Assembly: GCA_037903475.1 (NCBI GenBank)
Contig: JBAJFG010000492.1
Coordinates: 1,116,001 to 1,180,000, forward strand
Reading direction: 5' to 3'
Source of the DNA: Ancylostoma caninum
Taxonomy: Eukaryota > Nematoda > Chromadorea > Rhabditida > Ancylostomatidae
Length of the DNA stretch: 64,000 bases
Shown piece by piece: positions 30,866-41,076 of the stretch; positions within the stretch are counted from its first letter, which is position 1; every line of letters starts with the position of its first letter. The position numbers were made by a program, and so were the translations under genes. Below the pieces are notes generated by a model, which was not told the origin of the DNA, made no database searches, and was given only the letters and a program-made list of their open reading frames with translations.

Positions 30866-30898
30866 TATATAAACGGAAAGGAAGGAGTGGTTCATTCA
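30866..30898 (+). promoter_or_regulatory. TATA/Inr core promoter upstream of minisatellite
   Basis: TATATAAA starts at 30866 and an initiator-like TCAGAC has its A at 30898, 32 nt downstream, the canonical spacing. A transcript from here would reach the ATG at 31005 and the 59-bp repeat array after about 150 nt. The same TATA-to-TCAG spacing is seen at 9565-9599. Confidence 0.45.
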
Positions 30899-31050
30899 GA
30901 CATAAATAGAAAGAGAACACGGATACGAAAGGAAAAAACGTACATCAAGGTGATTTAGGTAGGAGGCTCCGCCGAAACAGGATAAGCGTACTCTTCATGC
31001 AGAAATGAACCCGCCTAGCGAATTCTTTTACTTGTGGAAGCCGCCGCACT

Positions 31051-31580
31051 CTTATCACACCGTTGGACCCAACTCCAGGCGTTTCCCCACTTTGGACGCC
31101 GGCGCACCCTTATCACACCGTTGGACCCGACTCCAGGCGTTTCCCCACTTTTGGACGCCGGCGCACTCTTATCACACCGTTGGACCCGACTCCAGACGTT
31201 TCTCCACTTTTGGACGCCAGCACACCCTTACCACACCGTTGGACCCGACTCCAGACGTTTCTCCACTTTTGGACGCCGGCGCACCCTTATCACACCGTTG
31301 GACCCGACTCCAGGCGTTTCCCCACTTTTGGACGCCAGCACACCCTTATCACACCGTTGGACCCGACTCCAGACGTTTCTCCACTTTTGGACGCCGGCGC
31401 ACCCTTATCACACCGTTGGACCCGACTCCAGAGGTTTCTCCACTTTTGGACGCCGGCGCACCCTTATCACACCGTTGGACCCGACTCCAGACGTTTCTCC
31501 ACTTTTGGACGCCGGCGCACCCTTATCACACCGTTGGACCCGACTCCAGGCGTTTCCCCAATTTTGGGACGCCAGCGCAC
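31051..31580 (+). repeat. 59-bp minisatellite, nine units, open in three frames
   Basis: Nine head-to-tail units start CTTATCACACCGTTGGACCC at 31051, 31109, 31168, 31227, 31286, 31345, 31404, 31463 and 31522; the first is 58 bp. Identity between units is about 95 percent. No unit contains a stop in any forward frame, so frames 31005-31724, 31034-31681 and 31063-31671 are all open. As 59 is not a multiple of 3, any protein would rotate through the frames with a 59-residue period (for example HPYHTVGPDSRRF, then RTLITPLDPTP, then APLSHRWTRLQ). The frame from ATG 31005 (239 codons) is the longest. Coding use is not demonstrated. Confidence 0.95.
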
Positions 31581-32755
31581 CTCTTCTTCAGCGACGTATC
31601 CGTTGCACATCGCGAGCCCTTCTGCTCCCCCAACTCTTTACCCTACTCCACCACACCGCATCCGTTATTAGCCTTTTATAGGATCTTACAATCACCACCA
31701 ATCACCATCACTGACCAATGGTAGCCCATGTGCACACGCACGCACAAAGTCACATAAAGTCTGTAATATATATAGAGTATGATAACGCGATTAGGTAGGT
31801 GGGCGGGTGTGCAAGATTATTATTATCATCATCTGTGAACTCCTGCGCAGCCCGTTCCAGGAACATGGAACTTTTGAAGCAGTAGATTTACGGCCTTTTA
31901 TTACGACATTGAATCTGGAGAATCAGCTATCACATCCAGTCGTCGCATTACCACTTATTCGGGGACGATACGGTGCCCGGGCGCACTGCACAATATTATT
32001 TCAGATGCATCATGCTGGCGACTTCAACTCTACGTTTCCGCACATGGTCGTGATGCGCTTCCGAAGTCCACAACGGTCGATTGCGACAGCTGGTAGATTC
32101 AGATCCATTGCAAACTTCGTGTGGAAGAGCACAAGTCTCGGATGTTTGCTCCAACACCATCACCGATCGCCTGCGTCACAAAAAATGAGCATAGCGGGGG
32201 CGTGATTTTAGCCGTTTATCAGACCTGCCAACCAATTGCAGCACCGCATCAGAAGCTGCTGACCTCGTTGGCATAGTTAATATTGCTGCAAGAGGACTGA
32301 GCGGGTCTAACTCTCGTCGTGTGCTATGCGAGAGAAGTTCAGTGCAGGCGGATGGAAACGAGGTGTATCTTGGGAATCGTAGCGCTTCTCAGTAGCGGAA
32401 ACCCTCGTTTCCCCAAAATGGAACTCGGTATGCAGCCTTTAACAGACCTGATTTGATGCGCTTGTGTTTATTTATTTATTTAACGATATCATGTTACCAA
32501 TTGCAAATGCAGAAAATTGAGGAGGACCACTTCGTGTTTCTACAGGAAGAAATCTTCAACATTCCCCCATCTTATTCCTGTTACGCACAACTGCATATTT
32601 AAGTTAGGACTTGAAGGCGTTCAGAAAAACGGATGTAATTTCAGGGAATTCCACAGCTCTACGTGATTTAGTGATCAAAATTGGATATAGAACATTTTAT
32701 GTATGTATCATTTATTGTATGTAAACACTGTGTTGTATTCATGTGAAATTCTTAC
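31581..32755. other. No gene seen
   Basis: C-rich end after the minisatellite (to about 31720), then unremarkable sequence. A TTTATTTATTTAT tract lies at 32467-32480. Confidence 0.3.
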
Positions 32756-32990
32756 TGTGATACCGAAGACGCAAGTGGAGATTTGTTGTTCAAGGTGGGG
32801 AAAATCTTCTGGACCATATCTCTGGTAGTCAGCAGATGTGTTCTCGCACACTCTTGTCAATTCATTCCAGGACTTCTCCATCCACTTCAAGGTAGTGTCA
32901 TAGTTCCACTCTACGTTGTACTTGGTCTTCTTTATGTGGAATGCACTCATCTGTTGCAGAACAACACGGAAGAAGAAGGTCGGCCTGAGG
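32756..32990 (-). CDS. Exon of a minus-strand gene, unrecognised
   Basis: The donor ACA|GTAAGA at 32755 ends a strongly coding-like exon: RPTFFFRVVLQQMSAFHIKK, TKYNVEWNYDTTLKWMEKSW, NELTRVCENTSADYQRYGPE, DFPHLEQQISTCVFGIT. Possible acceptors are TTCCTCAG (about 32985) or AATCAG (about 32999). It ends in phase 0, as required by the next minus-strand exon at 29153, so it may be an upstream exon of the DUF4781-like gene; that link is inference across 3.6 kb. Confidence 0.45.
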
Positions 32991-34015
32991 AATTGCATAG
33001 CTGATTACATTCATATATCCGCGTCACAAGAATGAAAGCTAACTGGGAATCGAAAAGCTTAAGAGAAAGATAATGAAGGCAAAATAAAGGCGCTGGGATT
33101 AGCACGTCACGTTTTCCCAGACAAATACTGTACTAGAACACAACTATTACGCGCTAAAGCTCTGTTGGGTTTTTTTAACCTGCGACATCCCTCAGATGTA
33201 GAATGGTTTACTTAGAGTAAATCTTGGTCTTCTGCGCTGTAGGAATAAACTGTGTATATTGAAGTTAACAGACATGATACCCTGAAAATTCACGGACAGG
33301 GCGAAATTTGTGAAAACGCTAGAATGCCAAGGATTTCTTGAATAACTTAGTAGTAACATCACAAGCAACATGGTCCAAAATACACCTAGTCTAGAGGCCA
33401 CTACCTATTTCACTGGCGAGTTCTGCCACTACGCTTTCCTGTTGAAGGAACGTAGCCAAGCATTTTCGAAGCTTTTTTTTGTTTTCTCGAAAGTTCTTGT
33501 TAGTTATCTGATCTGCTGCTATCTCGAAACAGCGCCATAGGAACTATGTATTGCTGTTTTTTGGTCTGAAAAGTTGCGGACACTGTGCTAAGTCCGATTT
33601 GCTTAGTGACCAATTTTCTGCTCAAATTCGGCCAAAATCCACGTCCCAAAGCCAGTTCCAATTTTGAAAGTTCTTCTGGCAAACTGATAACCTCCTATCA
33701 TACTCTCTAAGGTTATTACATAACTACATTTTCTTGCTACATCCTCCAGTTCCAGGATGTCTTCATTCGCAACTTTGATTTTTTGAGAGTTCTCGATCCT
33801 CAGGCGTAGCAAATCGGTGATGGAAAAGCCCACATTTTAACGAATAGGAAGCGCATGAAATGCTATTAGGAGCTGCCTAGTTTATCAGTCCCTTGTCCAC
33901 CTTGGGGAAAAATTCCTTCAACTCAGCGAATCCGCGTTACATTTTTCGAAAACTGGCCGATGAACACAATGTTACATCTGGTAAAAATCATGTGTTGTGT
34001 CATAAAAGAATTTGA
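32991..34015. other. Possible minus-strand exon pieces, otherwise nothing
   Basis: At 33833-33603 a minus frame reads LLRLRIENSQKIKVANEDIL and ELEDVARKCSYVITLESMIG, coding-like but without a clear acceptor. At about 33450-33416 ESVVAELASEI sits between TTCAACAG and GTAGTG. Both could belong to the minus-strand gene; neither is secure. Confidence 0.25.
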
Positions 34016-34431
34016 GTGGAACTAGGTCGCCTTCTGGAGGCGACGCGCTTCACCATTAGTACAAATGTTGCAAAAAGTAGGCAAGGACCATTTATCGTCA
34101 AGGGCCATTCGAAGGAGGGGAAGTACCGAAAGATCCTTCTAGCGCCAATCAGCATCGGAGATGATGAGAGGAAGTCACGAACTAACAGCGATGCTGAAAA
34201 AGCGGGAAGTCGACATCGCATATGTACAAGAAACCAAATGGAAAGGGACGAAGTAGCGTTATCTCGGCGAAAGGTACATGCTCATCAACCACATCACGAC
34301 ATCTCGTGTTAGGAACAACGTCAATGAAGGCTATCCAGATTCCGTCAGAAGCGCTCAGGGGGTTTCCGATCGCCTAATGTTCATCAAGATTGCCGCAGGA
34401 AGAAAAGGATTGTTTCTGCGTAGGTCGCTAA

Positions 34432-35823
34432 AGGAGTGTTTATACTTCGGCGCGACGCGACCGTCGCGTCCCAGCAAACTGTTCAAATGCGATGGGTCCC
34501 GAGTGGATGCATGCACAAACAATGGTCGCGATGTGGTAGTTGGCGATTCCCATCGCGACGCGACGTCGCCGGGCGACGTCGCGCCCTGTTTATACTTTTT
34601 TCTTGAAAAACGACGCGATGGGACGAATTCGCGTCGCTCCTGCTAGCAGACGCGACGCGATGGTTTCGATGATGTTGTGAACAAGAATTGACCACTGTTC
34701 CATAGTTTTTCGAGTGGTTTTCCCCAAAACCTACGGAATAAGACGAATTCAGTTGGAGATGTGAATGTGAACGAACCTGGACGCGTCGTATGCTTCTTAG
34801 GTAGTAATTTTGTCAGCTTTTTATGTCTTTGATGTTATCTTCTGCTTATGAGCGGTTACTACTTACAACTGGTCACCCGAGCTGTAGAAGAACACAATGT
34901 GGGTATACATGTTACTATATATTGATCTAGAGATTTTGTTCTGAACTTGAGTTATCGTTATCGCTTCCCTTTCATGTAGACATCGTTGTACAGGTGCTTC
35001 AGAACAGTGTTCGATCAGTGCGGTATTGATTTATAGGTGAATGTAGAATAGTCCGTAGGATAGCGTAGGTGAATGATAGGATAGCGCTCCGACACTTCTT
35101 ATAATTTTTCACGTTCCGGTGTGGTTTTGTGCAAGACCCCCCTCCCCATCACACAGAAATCACAACATAACACTTCTAACTAGTGAAAGATTGGAAAAGA
35201 TCAAAAGCACGGGCTAGAACATGGCTTAGTGAATGAAACTCTCAACTAGGTCAGAAATTCACACACTCGACCAGCACAGGACTAAAAAACATCAAATCGA
35301 GTCACTGGAACAACGATACCTTTAACAAGGAAAACCTTGGCAGTACTGCTAGAACACACCTGAACAGTGAAAAAAAAAAACACAAAGTGTCGAAGCACGG
35401 GACCACAACAATGTATGCATAGGAGAAAAACCATTCTGATAACTCAAATGCAAGAACAAATCTCTGAACATACAAATAAAGAGAAAAACTCGCAATGCTT
35501 TTTTCGATATCTTGGAAACAAACATTCTTGGCGAGGAACCCGGCTCAAAATTGCAGTCCCCGCAGGGATCATCACTGAAATTCGCTGAGAACTTCCTCTA
35601 AACATTCTGGACCAGAAGCGGTACCACGAGGTCCAAAACAGTCCTTGGAAACCCATGATCCCCGCTACGTCGGGGTGTGCATGTGATTTTGCGTGGGTAC
35701 GTAAATTTGCGACGTTCAGCATGGCGCGACGGCGCGACGCGACGGCTTCGCTACCCGTCGCGTCGCGCGTGTTGTGGCCGTCGCCGCGACGCCATCGCGT
35801 CGCGAAAAAGTATAAACACTCCT
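34432..35823. mobile_element. TAA-flanked element with CGCGACG-rich ends, inside the LINE
   Basis: Terminal repeats are AGGAGTGTTTATACTT at 34432 and its reverse complement ending 35823, each followed inward by CGCGACGCGA-type sequence. TAA flanks both sides (34429-34431, 35824-35826), the TWA habit of PIF/Harbinger. Removing element plus one TAA restores the LINE frame (RKGLFLRRSLRIVRAYAP). A second GTTTATACTT with GCGACG context lies inside at about 34587, so the left part may be a smaller nested copy. The 1.39-kb body has no transposase. Confidence 0.83.
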
Positions 35824-36725
35824 TAAGGATTGTTCGTGCGTACGCACCACAATACGAATGCAACAATGACATAAAGGAACATTTCTGCGGCGATTTCGAG
35901 GTACTGCTATAAGCGTCGATGAAAACAAAAACATATCAAGATGAAGACTTAGATGCTCACATCGGGTTCGCTAGAGACAGTTACAAGTGTTGGCATGGCG
36001 CACGGAACGACTACATCCTTGTGTGTCGCAAGGAGCTGAAGAACGTCATCGCTACCAAGGTGATGCTTTCGGATAATATTGCGCCACAACACGACCTCTT
36101 TGTTACAGACATGCCTTCAACATCGGCACCTAAAATGACCACAAGTTCCGCAGTAACGAATCAAGTGGTGGAAATTGACCAAATGCAAGACCGAGCTGGA
36201 GACCGTGATTAAGATTGCAGTCGAACCATCTCGATACTTAAACACAAGATAGTCATTCAGTCAGAGAGAGCACGTGATTTCCTTGGTACCAGCGAACCAA
36301 GACGGCCGTTCATAGGTAACCAGACCTGGTGATGGTTTAAGAAAGTTAACGTCCTCGTGAACAAGAAGGAAGCGTACAAGAAATTTCTGATGACGAGATC
36401 AAACGACCACATTTGCGAGTATAGAGAGGTGGGGGCCAAAGCGAAGAAAGCAGTTCCAGCTGCGAAGACGGCACGATACAGAGTCCTACATGAGGAGTTT
36501 TTTTAACACGCTCGCGACAACGTGCACGCATATTTAACTTCATATCTTGCTGGAGCGTTCTTAGTTTGCTAATTCCTATGTAGTAATGTACTAACAAAGA
36601 TACAAGTTCTCTATATACTTAATGGGCGAAGCAGACATTTTCTCTGACTTTTTCATTGGTATTTCGAACTGCGACAGCTAAAACATCAATGAACTTTCAG
36701 AAAAACCCTGGCAATAACAAACCTA

Positions 36726-38318
36726 CAGTGCGTTTCATAAATATGTAGGCACCCCAAAGTTTATAAGTTTCGCTATGTTGCGCTGATTCTCGGAATCCAT
36801 CACCAAGCCTAGTGGAATGGTCATGTCACAAAACCCCTTGTTCCAAAATTTCATGACACGACCTCTCAATCCTGGCCTACCGGCTCAAATTTTCGATATC
36901 AGTCCGATATCAGATCGTTTCATAAATATGTAGGCAGTGGAAAAAACCGAAAGTTTCTTTGGAACAGCTATGTTCCAAGAGCTTCTAAGAACTTCTCCAT
37001 TATACATTAGCTCAAAAACTATTTTTTGCATATCGTCCACAAGGTTTTTGATGCTTCCACATCTCACGCAGCGTTGCAGCTGCCTCCAACTCTGAGTCAA
37101 GATTGTACTGCAGCGCACTAGCGTATAAACGTTGCGCTAGTGTTCTACACACGTTTTTAATTTGGCTGAGGTTCAGCCTGCACTCTGGCCAGTAAAGCAA
37201 GCGAATTTTGCGTTAATTTGGCCAGCTTTTGTAGGGCTGGACTCATGCACAGTAACGTAGTCCTGCCGAGGAATGTAACTTCGAAACTTTTCACCATCCA
37301 AAAACAGCAAGACGTCTAGGGCGAATAGATGCCGGTATTCTTGTGTATCCATGCGTCAGAAATTGAGAGTCACCTGCAGCCTTCCAGGCTGAGGAATTAC
37401 GGTACACATCACCGAACCTCTCCGGCCAAAGTTTCAGTGGCAGCATAAGAGTGCTCCTTTTCAGAACTAGCTTTGGTAACTGCTTACATAGTCCAAGCCG
37501 TCTATATTTTGCATCTTTTGTGCAAAAATATCATTGTTGGTCAATCCAAACTGAAATTACTAAATATGCAGTGAAAAAGGGCCACCTCGTGTCTTCTCGT
37601 TAATATGAGGAATTCAGCCAAGTCTCATCCCCCAAACTTACAGTTCTCTCGAGCAGCTCGCTATAATGCAGCTATCGAGGGATTGTTTGAAACAGTATAA
37701 CAAGCACAACTTTTGTCATTCCACTAATTTGAGACGAGAATCCCACTTTTTTTATTCGGAATGTGCCTAATTGGGAGGATACCTCATGCATTGTGAGAGT
37801 TAAACTTGATGTCAATTGAAAAATCCGCTTCCAATCCTAACTGCACAGCATATGGGGATGTGAGGAGACCTATTTAAGTCGTCTATTGTAAATCTGCTCA
37901 AAAATCGGTCGATGCATCTTGGAAAGAACGCCGAAGCCGTTGGCTACAGCGTGATTTGGCAAGCCAGATGAGTGGAGGGATTTAGCTCGAGCCCATCCCC
38001 GCAGACAGGAAAATTGGGGCTCGCACCATAATCTTGATGATATTTTTCTACACATACCCTCGTTTTTGTAATTTGGAGTGAGCTCAACCTCGAATAATTT
38101 AAGGTTGTTCTTACTGCCTACATATTTATGAAACGATCTGATACCGGACTGATATCGAAAATTTGAGCCGGTGGGCCAGGATTGAGAGGTCGTGTCATGA
38201 AATTTTGGGACAAGGGGACATGACCATTCCACTAGGCTTGGTGATGGGTTCCGAGAATCAGCGCAACATAGCGAAACTTATAAACTTTGGGGTGCCTACA
38301 TATTTATGAAACGCACTG
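36726..38318 (-). mobile_element. Tc1-like transposon with IR/DR ends, inside the LINE
   Basis: Inverted repeats of about 212 bp (36726-36937 and 38117-38318) start CAGTGCGTTTCATAAATATG; within each, GTTTCATAAATATGTAGGCA occurs twice as a direct repeat, the IR/DR design of Tc1-like elements in which both repeats bind transposase. TA flanks at 36724-36725 and 38319-38320. On the minus strand LSQIKNVCRTLAQRLYASAL (about 37165-37100) and LVDDMQKIVFELMYNG match the SPDLNPIENVWxxLxRxVYA and LVxSMxxRxxEVIxxxG end of Tc1 transposase; the Pro-Asp of the motif is already mutated. The N-terminal half is too decayed to follow. Confidence 0.83.
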
Positions 38319-39657
38319 TATAATCAACAGAGATATGAATGTACCGTCAAGAATTACGACCGCGAAGATAATTTTTATGAAAGAAGTTAGCGTTCTACAT
38401 GGAACGGAAAAATTACTACCCCGTGGAACCACGTGCACGACCGGTCGAGCACGGGACTCAAGCGTCCAAAAGCACGCTTGTCCCACGCGGCGAAATCGGC
38501 TCTGTCGCGAACGTGTTAAAAACCGCCGAAGTGTAAAAGAAGGTCTACCGTGAAATGAGACAACGCGTTACTGAAGAACTCGAGCATGCTGTGCAGATTG
38601 AGGACAATAACGATCGTCTACTCCACCCCATTTCTGACATCCTCAATCCGTGGAGCGAACACTACAGTGCCACGTGCAGCGAGAAGTTCCATCATCCTCC
38701 CATGCCAACGATTCCGATCGAAGCGCAAGCGATTACATATGCGTTGGCAAGGATGAAGCACGGACAGTCCAAATGACCTACCATCTGAAATTTGGAAAAT
38801 AGCAAAAGCTGAAGGAGCCTGCTGGAGCAGAAGCTGAAGGAACCTGCTGGCTTTCTTTATTTTCAACAGAGTAGTACCGAAGGAAAACTGCTCAACATGT
38901 GGACAAGCAGCAGCGCGAAACCTTTTTAGAAGAGAAAAAGGAAACATCGCAGACTGCAGAATGTACCAACCAATTGGGCTGGTGTGTCATACAATAAGGA
39001 TCTTTGGACGAATTCTGAATACGCGACTCCTCGAAGTCGCTGAAGTTACACGGAACCAGTGTGGGCTCGTCAAGAACTGCAGCATAACCGACGCAATACA
39101 TGGACTCCGGCTGCTGACTGAGATGCAGCGAGAGAAGAGGAGTACTGCTCGTCAGATGTGCGGCAGGAATATCAGCACCGTTTGAAGTTTGTCTAAAAAT
39201 TCATCACGCCTTGGCATTCTCCCCCTTCTTATTGTCCTTTGCACAGACACCATATCGAGGGACCTCCAATCAAGGACACCATGGATATTCCTCTATGCTG
39301 ACGATGTGATAATTGCCGCAAGTACTCGGAAGAAACTACAGCAACAATGCATGTTTCGAAAGATTGACTGGAACAGCACGTAACGAAGCTTAAAGGCAGC
39401 ACAACGGATATTTTCATGTCTGAGATTTTGACCGTTTTGGAATCTTAGCGAATGTCCCAGCAATTCTACAAAGACAGTAGCACGGAAAAATCAACCGTTT
39501 CTGCGATATAACCAGTTGAATGTGGAAGATATTGGACCTGAAGGATCAGCGTGGAGTCGCTCGATCGAGTTGAAGCCAAAGCGGAGCGTTGCTGCTAGCT
39601 GATTTTATGGGCAGCCATTTGCTTTCATGTCTTTAGAAAGCTATATCTTGGTCCTTA

Positions 39658-40350
39658 CAAGGGAAGTGCAAGAGGCCATATTCGAAAATCGGGATGAAAC
39701 CTATCTGGCTTGAATCTTTGTTGGAGAGGGTGTTGCAGTATATATTTTGTTACTGCCCTCGGCTTCAAAAAACAAAAATCCCACCACAGTACTATATGCG
39801 TTGCAGCACTAGTCCGTCAGCGACGAGGTGGCCGAGTGGAGAGGATGCGGACTGATAGGCAGGAGGTCGAGGGTTTGGATCCCGTCATTGACACTCGTTT
39901 TGCATTTTTGTTTTTTATTCCTCCTATGTTATTGAAATCAATTTTGGAGGGCTAGAAGACAACACTTGTCTTTACTGACGTACTAGCTATAGAATAACTA
40001 CTATGCTATGAACGTAGTTTAGTGATCGTACAGCTTTCCCTAAGTATTATCTTCTAACCTTTTAAATTTGATTTCAACAACACAGGGGGAATAAAAAAAT
40101 GAGAGAGCAAAACAGGTAGGTGCGCATGACGGGGTTCAAACTCTCGAGCTGACAGTGCAGCATCCTCCCCACTCGGCCACATCGTCGCTGACGGACGAGT
40201 GCTGCAGCGCATATGGTACTGTGGTGGGATTTTTGTTTTTTGGAATCGAGGGCAATAATGAAATATATACTGTAACACCCTCTCCAACAAAGATTCAAGC
40301 CAGATAGGTTTCATTCCGATTTGCGAGTCTGGCCTGTTGCACTTCCCTTG
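39658..40350. mobile_element. Tc5-like palindromic element, compact copy
   Basis: 693 bp, ends CAAGGGAAGTGCAA and its reverse complement, TTA at 39655-39657 and 40351-40353; the empty site is CTTAG (CTNAG). Two ~325-bp arms meet with only about 40 bp between them, so nearly the whole element is palindrome. The left arm has the beta tRNA-like block (39822-39890), the right arm the alpha block (40128-40188, minus). Compared with 14601-15754 the alpha and beta arms are swapped, i.e. this copy is inserted in the other orientation, and the 500-bp centre is missing. Confidence 0.87.
39822..39890 (+). other. tRNA-Ser-like segment, arm type beta
   Basis: GACGAGGTGGCCGAGTGG (39822-39839) is identical to the 5' end of canonical eukaryotic tRNA-Ser as I recall it, covering acceptor strand and D-arm with the A box. 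GAGGGTTTGGATCCCGTC (39869-39886) resembles the T-arm with a B box changed at one position. The centre (GGACTGATAGG) can form only a poor anticodon arm, so it is scored as a tRNA-derived segment. Confidence 0.65.
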
Positions 40351-41076
40351 TTAGCTTTCCTTTTTTGCATTGCTTAGCACAAAAAATTTTCTACTTGTTG
40401 TTTTGCAAGGAGTATTCTTCCTTAGTTAAATTTGTAAGCGAATTTCAACACTGTATCATTTTCGAATTATTCCATGGTTCCGAAATCGTTTCACAGTTCG
40501 ATGGTGTTTCTGAGATACCTTGATTGGTCAGGCGAGCTTTTTCAGAGTTTATTTTCTTTCACTGACTTCAGAAAAGTTGCGAAACAAGGTCAAAAACCTA
40601 TTTCGTGCACAAAACAGCTGACAAAAATGGCAGCGATATCAATTTTTTTTAGATCGGTCGACACAAACAGATCGCGCAACTCGGCCCAACCCGCTCAGGA
40701 GCGACGAACCGAGGGGTTCCAGAAAACGGGATTTCGATGGTTTCGACTGTTTTCAGCACTTTAACAGTTTTCTGCGCACGCGACTACCCAGATTTGCAGC
40801 GGAATATTGAGGTCGAAAATTTCCGTGGGTGCTGCGTTTAACATTACAGAAAGCAGAGAACGTGGAATGCGAGGAGGAAACCCCCTGTACTACAATCATA
40901 GTCCATGATACCAAGCTTCCGAAAGCCTCTGTTCTCAAGTCCCGTGTCTCCGCTGACAGTAGTACTTTAGCTAAAGTTGAGCTCCGAGCAAACACTGCCT
41001 TAATCAAGAGAAGGCAGGTTACAGGACTCATGGGCAATGGGAAAATCCGAATGAAATTGAAGTCAAAGATATGACA

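Larger units (their letters stand above)
39394..40837. mobile_element. TTAA-flanked element (copy 2) with nested Tc5-like foldback
   Basis: Ends AGGCAGCACAACGGATATTT and the reverse complement of ACGCAGCACCCACGGAAATT, flanked by TTAA at 39390-39393 and 40838-40841. Without the inner element it is about 748 bp, close to the 722 bp of copy 1. Removing it plus one TTAA joins CGAAGC-TTAA-CATTAC and restores the LINE reading RSLTLQKAENVECEEE. The inner foldback occupies 39658-40350. Confidence 0.84.
34016..41076 (+). mobile_element. RTE-type LINE, 5' and 3' truncated, broken by three insertions
   Basis: Endonuclease traces: RSRELTAMLKKREVDIAYVQ then ETKWKG (34160-34243), GVSDRLMFIKIAAGRK (34360-34405), and beyond an insertion RIVRAYAPQYECNNDIKEHF (35827-35885), DLDAHIGFARDSYKCWHGAR (35951-36005) and DYILVCRKELKNV. 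Linker KKEAYKKFLMTRSN (36368-36410). Reverse transcriptase: MYQPIGLVCHTIRIFGRILN (38961-39020), NQCGLVKNCSITDAIHGLRL, and the YADD catalytic box (LYADDVIIAAS, about 39292-39325). C-terminal: SRVSADSSTLAKVELRAN then IKRRQVTG and LKSKI (40945-41073). Insertions at 34432, 36726 and 39394 split it. Stops and frameshifts add to the decay. RTE LINEs use APE nuclease and RT for target-primed insertion; this copy is dead. Confidence 0.88.

Noticed and set aside
31005..31724. Confident protein-coding gene over the minisatellite
   Set aside because: All three frames are open because the unit lacks stops; openness alone is not evidence of translation.
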